A stretch of DNA of 6,424 nucleotides from an uncultured Burkholderiales bacterium (GCA_903953985.1 CAJBLW010000359.1:1-6424), one strand, 5' to 3'; counted from the first letter of the stretch, positions 1-6,357 are shown. Numbers and translations: made by a program. The notes: a model not told the origin generated them from the sequence alone.

Positions 1-27
1 AAGATATTGGCACTTCTTTCAGGTATT

Positions 28-103
28 TGGAGCGGGAAACGAGGCTCGAACTCGCGACCTCAACCTTGGCAAGGTTGCGCTCTACCAACTGAGCTATTCC
101 CGC
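28..103 (-). tRNA. tRNA-Gly (anticodon GCC)
   Basis: The minus strand folds into a complete 76-nt cloverleaf. The 7-bp acceptor stem pairs GCGGGAA (97-103) with TTCCCGC (32-38), the discriminator is U, and CCA is encoded at 28-30. The D-arm is GCTC/GAGC. The anticodon stem is CAACC/GGTTG around a 7-nt loop TTGCCAA, which places GCC at positions 34-36, reading GGC and GGU glycine codons. The T-arm has the canonical TTCGAGC loop and one G-U pair. It lies 99 nt downstream of lon on the same strand and has its own promoter-like sequence at 123-152, so it is probably an independent transcript. Whether further tRNAs follow is not visible, as only 27 nt remain before the window edge. Confidence 0.98.
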
Positions 104-122
104 GTATTTTAGAGAACTTGGC

Positions 123-152
123 ATTGTATGCCTCGCTCGCTTCAATGGTCAA
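123..152 (-). promoter_or_regulatory. sigma-70-type promoter of tRNA-Gly
   Basis: On the minus strand TTGACC (147-152) matches the -35 consensus at five of six positions. TACAAT (123-128) matches the -10 consensus at five of six, and the spacer is 18 nt. The -10 element ends 19 nt before the mature tRNA 5' end, which suits a short leader removed by RNase P. The placement between the lon stem-loop and the tRNA supports separate transcription of the tRNA. Confidence 0.7.
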
Positions 153-164
153 ATTGTAATTCAA

Positions 165-194
165 TTTCAGGCCGACTTGGAAGCCGACCTGAAA
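165..194 (-). terminator. stem-loop after lon, possible terminator
   Basis: In minus-strand RNA this is a 13-bp hairpin with a UCCA loop (arms 182-194 and 165-177). Two of the pairs are G-U; on the plus strand these become C/A mismatches, so the structure is better as lon-sense RNA. It starts 8 nt beyond the lon stop codon. The tail that follows (UUGAAUUACAAUUU) is only moderately U-rich, so it could equally be a 3'-end stabilising or processing structure rather than an efficient intrinsic terminator. Confidence 0.5.
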
Positions 195-202
195 ATTTTG
201 CG

Positions 203-2626
203 TCAATGCTTCACCGCATCGGCTTTGACCGTCGAAGGTACGGCGGTCAAGGCAGCAGCGGCTACTTCTTCGTCACTCAAGGGCGTTGGCTTGGCTTCCA
301 AAGCCACCTCCAGCACCTGGTCGATCCACTTGACGGGCACTATTTCCAGACCGTTTTTGACATTCTCAGGAATGTCCTGCAAGTCTTTGACGTTGTCTTC
401 GGGGATCAGCACGGTCTTGATGCCCCCGCGCAAGGCAGCCAGCAATTTTTCTTTCAGGCCACCAATGGCCGTGACTTCACCGCGAAGAGTGATCTCACCG
501 GTCATGGCCACATCGGCACGCACCGGAATACCCGTCATGGCCGACACCATGGCCGTGGTCATGGCCGCGCCTGCACTCGGACCATCCTTGGGCGTGGCGC
601 CATCGGGCACGTGGATGTGCAGGTCTTTTTTCTCAAAGACCTCGTCTTTGATGCCCAAGAGGCGCGAGCGGCTGCGCACCACGGTGCGGGCAGCCTCCAC
701 GGACTCTTTCATCACATCGCCCAGCGATCCGGTGCGGGTGATCACGCCTTTGCCGGGCATCAGGGCTGCTTCGATGGTCAGTAAATCGCCGCCCACCTCG
801 GTCCAGGCCAAACCGACGACCTGGCCCACTTGATTCTTTTGCTCGGCACGGCCGTAGGTGTACTTGCGCACACCCAAAAAGTCATTCAAGTTGTCTTCGT
901 TGACCACCACCTGAGGCGTCATTTGCTTGAGAAGTAAAGCCTTGACCACCTTGCGGCAAATCTTGCCCAATTCGCGCTCCAACGACCGTACACCGGCTTC
1001 GCGGGTGTAGTAACGCACGACATCGCGCACGGCCTCTTCGGTCACCTGCAATTCGGAATCCTTCACGCCGTTGTTGGTCAATTGCTTAGGCAGCAAATAC
1101 TTCATGGCAATGCTGGTTTTTTCGTCTTCGGTGTAGCCGGACAAACGGATCACCTCCATCCGGTCCAACAGGGCCGAGGGGATGTTCATCGAGTTGGAGG
1201 TGGCCACGAACATCACATCGCTCAGGTCAAAATCAACCTCGACGTAATGGTCACCGAAGGTGTGGTTTTGCTCAGGATCCAGCACCTCCAGCAAAGCACT
1301 GGACGGGTCACCCCGAAAATCCGTGCCAAGCTTGTCGATTTCGTCGAGCAAGAACAGCGGGTTCTTGGCGCCCACCTTGCTCAGGTTTTGGAGCACCTTA
1401 CCGGGCAAGGCGCCAATGTAGGTGCGGCGATGCCCCCGAATTTCAGCCTCGTCACGCATGCCACCCAGAGCCATGCGCACGTATTTGCGACCCGTAGCTT
1501 TGGCAATGGATTGGCCAAGCGAGGTCTTACCCACGCCAGGTGGCCCAACCAAGCACAGAATGGGGGCCTTGACCTTATCCACGCGCTGCTGCACAGCAAG
1601 GTATTCCAAGATGCGATCTTTGACCTTGTCAAGGCCGTAATGATCCTGGTTGAGCACCTCTTCGGCGTTGGCCAGATCATGTTTGAGTTTCGTTTTTTTA
1701 CCCCAAGGCAAGCCAATGAGCACGTCCAGGTAGTTGCGCACCACCGAGGCTTCGGCCGACATAGGCGACATGAGCTTGAGTTTTTTCAACTCGCCATCGG
1801 CTTTTTTGCGGGCCTCGGCCGACATCTTGGCGGCTTTGATCTTCTTTTCAATTTCCTCGATGTCCGCGCCCTCTTCGCCATCGCCCAGTTCTTTCTGGAT
1901 GGCCTTGACCTGCTCGTTCAGGTAGAAATCGCGCTGATTCTTTTCCATCTGGCGTTTGACGCGGCCACGGATGCGCTTGTCCACATTCAGAATGTCCACC
2001 TCGTGCTCCAACTGGGCGAACAGGTTTTCCAAACGTGATTTGATGTTGGCCAGGTCAAGCACTTGTTGCTTGTTTTCCAACTTGAGCGGCAAGTGGGCTG
2101 CGATCGTATCGGCCAGGCGTCCGGGATCATCAATGCTGGAGATCGAGGTCAGGATTTCCGGTGGAATTTTTTTGTTGAGTTTGACGTACTGGTCGAACTG
2201 CTGCATCACAGCGCGACGCAATGCCTCGATCTCGCTGCTGTCATCGGACTTTTCGGAAACCGGGTCCACAGGGGTAACAGCAGCCACAAAATGCGCCTCG
2301 CCATCCACGATGGACTTGACCAGGGCGCGTTGCTGACCTTCGACCAGCACCTTCACCGTGCCGTCAGGCAATTTGAGCATCTGCAAGATGGTGGAGACAC
2401 AGCCCACGTCGAACATGTCTTCAACGCCCGGTTCGTCCTTGGCGGCTGTCTTTTGGGCCACCAGCATGATGCGGCGTTCGGCGGCCATGGCCGACTCCAG
2501 CGCCTTGATGCTTTTGGGGCGCCCTACAAAAAGCGGAATCACCATGTGAGGAAACACCACCACGTCGCGCAGCGGCAACATGGGCAGTTCAATCAGAGTG
2601 GGCGGCAAAGGTGTATGTCCAGACAT
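203..2626 (-). CDS. lon: ATP-dependent protease Lon (LonA, EC 3.4.21.53)
   Basis: Lon is a cytoplasmic homo-oligomeric AAA+ serine protease that degrades misfolded proteins and short-lived regulators. The protein is 807 residues, slightly longer than E. coli Lon (784). In order it shows the N-terminal substrate-binding domain beginning near LPMLPLRDVVVFP (about 15-27), a helical coiled-coil region (about 200-290), and an AAA+ module. That module has Walker A GPPGVGKTS at 361-369 (K367), Walker B LFLLDEID at 424-431 (D428, E429), sensor-1 N478, arginine finger R489 and sensor-2 R547. The protease domain has catalytic Ser684 in DGPSAG and Lys727 in GGLKEK; their 43-residue spacing equals that of the E. 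coli S679/K722 dyad. The C-terminal tail after about 780 is Ala/Val-rich and variable in the family. The start ATG has GAGGG 7 nt upstream. It is preceded by a sigma-32-like promoter (2655-2682) and follows clpX after 100 nt. No truncation or frameshift is seen. Confidence 0.99.
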   Translation of the reverse strand: MSGHTPLPPTLIELPMLPLRDVVVFPHMVIPLFVGRPKSIKALESAMAAERRIMLVAQKTAAKDEPGVEDMFDVGCVSTILQMLKLPDGTVKVLVEGQQRALVKSIVDGEAHFVAAVTPVDPVSEKSDDSSEIEALRRAVMQQFDQYVKLNKKIPPEILTSISSIDDPGRLADTIAAHLPLKLENKQQVLDLANIKSRLENLFAQLEHEVDILNVDKRIRGRVKRQMEKNQRDFYLNEQVKAIQKELGDGEEGADIEEIEKKIKAAKMSAEARKKADGELKKLKLMSPMSAEASVVRNYLDVLIGLPWGKKTKLKHDLANAEEVLNQDHYGLDKVKDRILEYLAVQQRVDKVKAPILCLVGPPGVGKTSLGQSIAKATGRKYVRMALGGMRDEAEIRGHRRTYIGALPGKVLQNLSKVGAKNPLFLLDEIDKLGTDFRGDPSSALLEVLDPEQNHTFGDHYVEVDFDLSDVMFVATSNSMNIPSALLDRMEVIRLSGYTEDEKTSIAMKYLLPKQLTNNGVKDSELQVTEEAVRDVVRYYTREAGVRSLERELGKICRKVVKALLLKQMTPQVVVNEDNLNDFLGVRKYTYGRAEQKNQVGQVVGLAWTEVGGDLLTIEAALMPGKGVITRTGSLGDVMKESVEAARTVVRSRSRLLGIKDEVFEKKDLHIHVPDGATPKDGPSAGAAMTTAMVSAMTGIPVRADVAMTGEITLRGEVTAIGGLKEKLLAALRGGIKTVLIPEDNVKDLQDIPENVKNGLEIVPVKWIDQVLEVALEAKPTPLSDEEVAAAALTAVPSTVKADAVKH

Positions 2627-2654
2627 GGTGTGTCCCTCGGGTCAATTTAACTGC

Positions 2655-2682
2655 ACATGGTTGCTGAATCTGCGATTTCAAC
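2655..2682 (-). promoter_or_regulatory. sigma-32 (heat-shock) -like promoter of lon
   Basis: The minus strand reads GTTGAA (2677-2682), a 14-nt spacer, then AACCATGT (2655-2662). The E. coli RpoH consensus is about CTTGAA, 13-15 nt, CCCCATNT. This site matches five of six -35 bases and five of the seven specified -10 bases. It would start transcription near 2648, leaving a short leader before the lon ribosome binding site at 2634-2638. lon is a classical heat-shock gene, so the context fits. The first two -10 bases (AA instead of CC) weaken the call. Confidence 0.5.
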
Positions 2683-2726
2683 CCATTGTTGAGAAAGGGT
2701 ATTCATGGCAGTACGGCCTCTGTGGG

Positions 2727-3995
2727 TCAGGCCTGCTTGGCCGACTCGCGGTAAACCAGCAGCGGCGGCTTGTTGTCGTCGATGACCGACTCGTCTACCA
2801 CCACTTTTTCAACGTTCGCCTGGTTAGGCAACTCAAACATCGTGTCAATCAGGGCTTGCTCCATGATGGAGCGCAGGCCTCGGGCACCGGTCTTGCGGGC
2901 CAGCGCCTTGCGGGCCATGGCCGCGAGGGCGTTGGGGCGCACCTCCAGTTCGACGCCTTCCATGGCCAGCAGCTTGGTGAACTGTTTGACCACCGCGTTT
3001 TTCGGTTCGGTCAGAATTTGCACCAACGCATCTTCGCTAAGCTCCGCCAAAGTAGCCACCACCGGCAAGCGGCCCACCAGCTCGGGTATCAAGCCAAACT
3101 TGATCAGGTCTTCGGGCTCGACTTCGTTGAAGACGTCGGTGAGCGAGCGCTGCTTTTTGCTCTTGACTGTTGCGCCAAAGCCAATGCCACCGGATTCCGT
3201 GCGGTTTTCGATGACTTTTTCCAAGCCCGCGAAAGCACCGCCACAAATGAACAAGATGTTGGTCGTGTCGATCTGTGAAAAGTCCTGGTTGGGGTGCTTG
3301 CGTCCGCCTTGCGGGGGGACGCTGGCCATGGTGCCTTCGACCAATTTCAGCAAGGCTTGTTGCACACCCTCTCCCGACACGTCACGGGTGATTGAGGGGT
3401 TGTCTGACTTGCGGGTGATCTTGTCAATTTCGTCGATGTAGACGATGCCGCGCTGGGCACGTTCGACGTCGTAATTGCAGGTTTGCAGCAACTTGGCCAC
3501 GATGTTTTCCACGTCCTCGCCCACATAACCGGCTTCGGTCAGGGTGGTGGCGTCGGCCATGACAAAGGGCACATCCAGCATCCGGGCCATGGTCTGGGCC
3601 AGCAAGGTCTTGCCCGACCCGGTGGGGCCGATCAACAAGATGTTGCTCTTGGCCAACTCAACATCGTCTTTCTTGGCACTCTCTTTGTGTTTCAGTCGCT
3701 TGTAGTGGTTGTACACCGCGACCGCCAAGCTGCGTTTGGCTTTTTCTTGACCAATCACGTAGTTGTCGAGGTTGGTCTTGATGTCCAGCGGGGTTGGCAA
3801 GCCCTCTTTGACGCCCTCACCCACGGAGGTGGTGGAAGCCAGCTCGTCGCGCACGATGTCATTGCACAAATCAATGCATTCGTCGCAGATGAATACCGAC
3901 GGCCCCGCGATCAGCTTTTTGACCTCGTGCTGGCTTTTGCCGCAAAAGGAGCAGAACAGGTTTTTCTCAGTGCTTGAGCCTTTTTTATCGGCCAT
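2727..3995 (-). CDS. clpX: ATP-dependent Clp protease ATP-binding subunit ClpX
   Basis: ClpX is the hexameric AAA+ unfoldase that recognises degrons, unfolds substrates and threads them into ClpP in the cytoplasm. The 422-residue length is typical (E. coli 424). The N-terminal zinc-binding domain carries C15/C18 and C37/C40. Walker A is GPTGSGKT at 123-130 (K129), the GYVG pore-1 loop is at 156-159 (Y157), and Walker B is YIDEID with D188 and E189. The RKH pore loop is at 232-234. The IGF tripeptide at 271-273, which docks into ClpP pockets, is intact. Arginine finger R309 and sensor-2 R372 (GARGLR) are present. The ATG has GAGG 8 nt upstream. It lies 107 nt after clpP, but a strong terminator (4034-4072) occupies that gap, so its expression relative to clpP may depend on read-through or on its own promoter. 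Confidence 0.99.
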   Translation of the reverse strand: MADKKGSSTEKNLFCSFCGKSQHEVKKLIAGPSVFICDECIDLCNDIVRDELASTTSVGEGVKEGLPTPLDIKTNLDNYVIGQEKAKRSLAVAVYNHYKRLKHKESAKKDDVELAKSNILLIGPTGSGKTLLAQTMARMLDVPFVMADATTLTEAGYVGEDVENIVAKLLQTCNYDVERAQRGIVYIDEIDKITRKSDNPSITRDVSGEGVQQALLKLVEGTMASVPPQGGRKHPNQDFSQIDTTNILFICGGAFAGLEKVIENRTESGGIGFGATVKSKKQRSLTDVFNEVEPEDLIKFGLIPELVGRLPVVATLAELSEDALVQILTEPKNAVVKQFTKLLAMEGVELEVRPNALAAMARKALARKTGARGLRSIMEQALIDTMFELPNQANVEKVVVDESVIDDNKPPLLVYRESAKQA

Positions 3996-4025
3996 AAATG
4001 TCGCCTCGGAATCCGGAATTCATCA

Positions 4026-4031
4026 ATGATA
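4026..4031 (-). promoter_or_regulatory. possible -10 element upstream of clpX
   Basis: TATCAT on the minus strand matches the -10 consensus at five of six positions. It sits directly after the clpP terminator and about 31 nt before the clpX start. No convincing -35 is found: the hexamer at the right distance lies in the terminator stem and matches poorly. It is recorded because a terminator precedes clpX and some promoter is expected, but the sequence support is weak. Confidence 0.2.
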
Positions 4032-4033
4032 AC

Positions 4034-4072
4034 GAAAGAAAAACGGCGTTCACCTTTAGAGGTCAACGCCGT
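4034..4072 (-). terminator. rho-independent terminator between clpP and clpX
   Basis: In minus-strand RNA, ACGGCGUU (4065-4072) pairs perfectly with AACGCCGU (4043-4050). After one G/G mismatch an inner 4-bp stem ACCU/AGGU closes a CUAA loop. The stem is followed at once by UUUUCUUUC (4034-4042). A GC-rich stem plus a U-tract is the classical intrinsic terminator layout. It begins 31 nt past the clpP stop codon and ends 38 nt before the clpX start, so it would end or attenuate clpP transcripts before clpX. Confidence 0.85.
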
Positions 4073-4102
4073 CAGCCAGAGCGCCGGGAAGCCCAGCCAC
4101 CC

Positions 4103-4723
4103 TCAAGCGCGTTTGGAGATGACTTCGTCGATCAAACCGTAGTCTTTGGACTCGGTGGCCGACAGGTAATAGTCGCGCTCGGTATCCAGTTCAATCTTGG
4201 CCAGCGGTTGGCCGGTGTTCTCGGACAAGATGCGGTTCAAGTGGGCACGGGTTTTGACGATTTCTCGAGCAGCGATCTCGATCTCGGTGGCCTGACCTCG
4301 CGCACCACCCAAGGGCTGGTGAATCATGATCTTGGAGTTGGGCAAGGAAAAACGCTTGCCCTTGGCACCCGAAGACAGCAAGAACGCGCCCATGCTGGCG
4401 GCCATGCCGTTGCACAGCGTGGACACATCAGGCTTGATGAAATTCATGGTGTCGTAGATCGCCATGCCCGCACTCACCGAGCCGCCGGGCGAGTTGATGT
4501 AAAGCGAAATGTCCTTTTCAGGGTTTTCGCTCTCCAAAAACAGCAACTGGGCCACCACCAGGTTGGCGGTCTGGTCATTGACCGGACCCACCAGAAAAAT
4601 CACCCGCTCTTTCAGCAGGCGCGAATAAATGTCGTAAGAACGCTCACCGCGCCCCGACTGCTCAATCACCATGGGCACCATACCCAGGGCTTGTGTATCC
4701 ATTCCACCAAATCGCACGTTCAT
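4103..4723 (-). CDS. clpP: ATP-dependent Clp protease proteolytic subunit ClpP
   Basis: ClpP is the serine peptidase that forms the two-ring tetradecameric chamber and degrades chains delivered by ClpX (or ClpA). The chosen start gives 206 residues, against 207 in E. coli. The catalytic triad is Ser110 in GMAASMG, His135 in MIHQP and Asp184 in TERDYY, each one residue before the E. coli positions 111, 136 and 185. The segment INSPGGSVSAG (76-86) holds the conserved glycine-rich oxyanion region. The start at 4723 is preferred because GGAG lies 5 nt upstream. An in-frame ATG at 4819 would add 32 residues without homology and cross a promoter. The ATG at 4702 has only a poorly spaced GGTGG. The N-terminal residues are probably a short propeptide removed by self-processing, as known for the family. 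A sigma-32-like promoter precedes it and an intrinsic terminator follows. Confidence 0.98.
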   Translation of the reverse strand: MNVRFGGMDTQALGMVPMVIEQSGRGERSYDIYSRLLKERVIFLVGPVNDQTANLVVAQLLFLESENPEKDISLYINSPGGSVSAGMAIYDTMNFIKPDVSTLCNGMAASMGAFLLSSGAKGKRFSLPNSKIMIHQPLGGARGQATEIEIAAREIVKTRAHLNRILSENTGQPLAKIELDTERDYYLSATESKDYGLIDEVISKRA

Positions 4724-4728
4724 GTTGT

Positions 4729-4732
4729 CTCC
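4729..4732 (-). promoter_or_regulatory. Shine-Dalgarno site that sets the clpP start
   Basis: GGAG on the minus strand, within TGGAGA, stands 5 nt before the ATG at 4721-4723. It is the only well-spaced site among the three in-frame ATG candidates (4819, 4723, 4702), and it gives the family-typical length of 206 residues. Confidence 0.8.
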
Positions 4733-4774
4733 AGATATGCCAGTAATGTACCGAAAAATAGTGTTCCGCAAATG

Positions 4775-4802
4775 AAATGGGGCTTGGATGCTGGACTGCA
4801 AG
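4775..4802 (-). promoter_or_regulatory. sigma-32 (heat-shock) -like promoter of clpP
   Basis: The minus strand reads CTTGCA (4797-4802), a 14-nt spacer, then CCCCATTT (4775-4782). The -10 element is a full match to the E. coli RpoH consensus CCCCATNT, and the -35 matches CTTGAA at five of six bases. The 14-nt spacing is within the known range and equals that of the lon site. Transcription would begin near 4768, leaving a leader of about 45 nt. E. coli clpP is a known sigma-32 target, so the context agrees. Confidence 0.65.
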
Positions 4803-4819
4803 CCCGGCACCAGCCCCAT
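4777..4819 (-). repeat. inverted repeat over the clpP promoter
   Basis: Perfect 8-bp arms, ATGGGGCT (4812-4819) and AGCCCCAT (4777-4784) on the minus strand, enclose 27 nt that can partly pair further (GGTGC with GCATCC, one bulge). Read as RNA from tig it is followed by UUCAUUU (4770-4776), so it might act as a weak terminator or processing hairpin after tig. The downstream arm also contains the CCCCAT of the heat-shock promoter. Which role applies cannot be decided from sequence. Confidence 0.45.
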
Positions 4820-4826
4820 CGTTACC

Positions 4827-4840
4827 GCGCCTGAGGGCGC
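4827..4840 (-). other. short GC hairpin just after tig
   Basis: GCGCC and GGCGC on the minus strand form a 5-bp stem with a CUCA loop, extendable by two U-G pairs. It starts 5 nt after the tig stop codon. No U-tract follows, so it is not a standard intrinsic terminator. It may protect the tig 3' end or be incidental. Confidence 0.3.
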
Positions 4841-4845
4841 AAGCT

Positions 4846-6156
4846 TCAGTTTTGGGCCATCAACTCGTCAAAAGATACACTCTTTTCGCTGATTTTGGCT
4901 TTACCCATCAGGAATTCAGTCACGTTGTTTTCAATCACAACGCCTTCGACTTCAGCCATACGGTTGTTGTCGCTGTAGTACCAACGCATCACGTCAGCAG
5001 GTTTTTCGTAGCTGGCGGCCAGCTCTTCAACGTGGGCCTTGATCTGCTCGGGCTTGGCTTGCAGGCTGTTGGCGCGAACCAGCTCAGCCACCACCAGACC
5101 CAAGCGCACGCGACGTTCAGCTTGAGGGCGGAACACATCTTCAGGAATTGGCGCTTTGTCGGCATCCTTGACGCCGCGCTGCTTGAGTTCGGCGCGGGCG
5201 CCTTCCAGCAGACGGTTCAGCTCTGACTGGACGCTGGCATTGGGCAGATCGAGCTCAGCTTTGGTCAAGAGGGCTTCCATGGCGGCTTGCTTGTTGCGGG
5301 CCAGCAGACGGAATTTGACTTCGCGCTCCAAATTTTTCTTGATGTCTGCGCGCAGACCTTCAACCGTGCCTTCTACGATACCGAGTGTTTTGGCCAAGGC
5401 ATCGTTGACTTCGGGTAAATTGGCAGCCTCTACCTTTTTCAGCGTGACCATGAAGTCAGCGGTTTTACCGGCGACGTCCTTGCCATGGTAATCAGCGGGA
5501 AAGGCTAACTGGAAGGTTTTGCTCTCACCGATCTTCATGCCACGGGTTGCATCTTCAAACTCTTTGAGCATCTGGCCGTCACCCAAAATGAACTGGAAGT
5601 CATCGGCTTTACCGCCGGCAAATACTTCGCCGTCCATCTTGCCTTCAAAATCAACCGTGACACGGTCACCATCTTGGGCGGCGGCATCATGGGCACGTTG
5701 GGCGAATGTACGGCGCTGCTTACGCAGAATATCTACGGTCTTGTCAATGGCGGCATCGTTCACATCAGCTGTGATTTTTTCAACTTCGGCGCTCGCCAAG
5801 TCACCAATTTTGACATCTGGGAAAACTTCAAAGATGGCGTCAAAGGTCAGCTCACCCTCGGGGGCGCCTTCTTTTTCGCTGATGCGGGGCTGGCCGGCCA
5901 CGCGCAATTTGGCTTCGTTGGCAGCCAGGGCAAAGGCCTCGCCAACTTTGTCGTTCATCACTTCATAGTGAACCGAGTAACCATAACGCTGCGACACCAC
6001 ATTCATGGGCACTTTGCCGGGACGAAAACCGTCCATCTTGACCGTGCGTGCCATTTTCTTCAGGCGCGTTTCGACTTCAGATTGAATAGCGCCAACGGGC
6101 AGGGACAGCGTAATTTTGCGTTCCAGCTTTTCCAGGGTTTCAACGGTAACAGCCAT
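4846..6156 (-). CDS. tig: trigger factor, ribosome-associated chaperone and peptidyl-prolyl isomerase
   Basis: Trigger factor docks at ribosomal protein L23 next to the exit tunnel and shields nascent chains; its FKBP-type domain isomerises prolyl bonds. The protein is 436 residues (E. coli 432). The N-terminal ribosome-binding domain (about 1-115) has the signature GFRPGKVP at 43-50. The PPIase domain runs from about 162 to 243 (DRVTVDFEG through DFMVTLKKVE). The C-terminal helical chaperone arms follow (about 245-436). Two adjacent ATGs exist. The one at 6156 is chosen because GGAG lies 7 nt upstream, against 4 nt for the one at 6159, and because the resulting MAVTVETLEKLER fits the family start. 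The frame stays open upstream into tRNA-Leu, but that 38-codon extension is not credible. It is the first protein gene of the cluster, 122 nt before clpP, and no clear promoter of its own is seen, so co-transcription with tRNA-Leu is possible. Confidence 0.98.
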   Translation of the reverse strand: MAVTVETLEKLERKITLSLPVGAIQSEVETRLKKMARTVKMDGFRPGKVPMNVVSQRYGYSVHYEVMNDKVGEAFALAANEAKLRVAGQPRISEKEGAPEGELTFDAIFEVFPDVKIGDLASAEVEKITADVNDAAIDKTVDILRKQRRTFAQRAHDAAAQDGDRVTVDFEGKMDGEVFAGGKADDFQFILGDGQMLKEFEDATRGMKIGESKTFQLAFPADYHGKDVAGKTADFMVTLKKVEAANLPEVNDALAKTLGIVEGTVEGLRADIKKNLEREVKFRLLARNKQAAMEALLTKAELDLPNASVQSELNRLLEGARAELKQRGVKDADKAPIPEDVFRPQAERRVRLGLVVAELVRANSLQAKPEQIKAHVEELAASYEKPADVMRWYYSDNNRMAEVEGVVIENNVTEFLMGKAKISEKSVSFDELMAQN

Positions 6157-6163
6157 CATGAAT

Positions 6164-6167
6164 CTCC
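6164..6167 (-). promoter_or_regulatory. Shine-Dalgarno site that sets the tig start
   Basis: GGAG on the minus strand lies 4 nt before the first and 7 nt before the second of two tandem ATG codons. The second spacing is the more usual one, favouring translation from 6156. The stretch just upstream (6168-6181) is very A/T-rich, which should keep the site unstructured and accessible. Confidence 0.7.
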
Positions 6168-6191
6168 AATAATAAAAATAACATTTGCGGT

Positions 6192-6216
6192 CTTCATCAG
6201 CTTTACAGCCGTGAAG
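6192..6216 (-). other. stem-loop in the tRNA-Leu to tig spacer
   Basis: In minus-strand RNA, CUUCA and UGAAG (6212-6216 and 6192-6196) pair. After a single bulged A, an inner 5-bp stem with one G-U pair closes a GUAA tetraloop of the GNRA type. An A/U-rich run occurs about 10 nt later, too far for a normal intrinsic terminator. It may be a processing or leader structure if tRNA-Leu and tig share a transcript. Confidence 0.3.
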
Positions 6217-6238
6217 TGCATCGCAAGCTCTCTCAAAG

Positions 6239-6325
6239 TGGTGCGCGGGGCGGGACTCGAACCCGCACATCCTTGCGGACGTCAGGACCTAAACCTGGTG
6301 CGTCTACCAATTTCGCCACCCGCGC
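6239..6325 (-). tRNA. tRNA-Leu (anticodon UAG)
   Basis: The minus strand forms an 87-nt class II tRNA. The acceptor stem pairs GCGCGGG (6319-6325) with CCCGCGC (6243-6249), the discriminator is A as in leucine tRNAs, and CCA is encoded at 6239-6241. The anticodon stem CAGG/CCTG encloses the loop TTTAGGT, giving UAG, which reads CUA and, by wobble, other CUN codons. The long variable arm ACGTCC-GCAA-GGATGT is diagnostic of the Leu/Ser/Tyr class. The T-arm GCGGG-TTCGAGT-CCCGC is perfect. It lies 82 nt upstream of tig on the same strand, and a terminator ends exactly at its 5' boundary. Confidence 0.98.
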
Positions 6326-6357
6326 AAATACAAAGGGGCGGTCACTACGACCACCCC
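6326..6357 (-). terminator. rho-independent terminator abutting tRNA-Leu
   Basis: In minus-strand RNA, GGGGUGGUC (6349-6357) pairs with GACCGCCCC (6335-6343) in a 9-bp stem with one G-U pair and a 5-nt loop, followed by UUUGUAUUU (6326-6334). On the plus strand the wobble becomes a mismatch and no U-tract follows, so it acts in the minus direction. It probably ends the transcript of the gene upstream of this window. Its tail touches the first base of tRNA-Leu. Confidence 0.75.

Noticed and set aside
1..27. Another tRNA or a terminator downstream of tRNA-Gly.
   Set aside because: Only 27 nt remain; they form no stem with a U-tract and no recognisable tRNA end.
2681..2703. AATACCC / GGGTT inverted repeat in the clpX-lon spacer as a terminator.
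   Set aside because: Only about four pairs with a 12-nt loop and no U-tract.
2715..2733. Hairpin GGCCT/AGGCC spanning the clpX stop codon.
   Set aside because: Only 5 bp with a 9-nt loop and no following U-tract, and it overlaps coding sequence; a chance structure is likely.
4724..4819. In-frame N-terminal extension of clpP by 32 codons (ATG at 4819).
   Set aside because: It would make a 238-residue protein, cover a promoter and an inverted repeat, and add sequence not expected in ClpP; the ATG at 4723 has GGAG at 5 nt and gives 206 residues.
6160..6238. A sigma-70 or heat-shock promoter for tig in the tRNA-Leu to tig spacer.
   Set aside because: TTGCGA and TGTAAA/TATTAT-like hexamers occur, but none are paired at 16-18 nt; TATTAT lies too close to the ribosome binding site, and no CCCCAT box is present.
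6157..6270. In-frame N-terminal extension of tig by 38 codons (ATG at 6270).
   Set aside because: The extension would overlap the tRNA-Leu gene, has no family resemblance and lacks a Shine-Dalgarno site, whereas the inner ATG has GGAG at good spacing.
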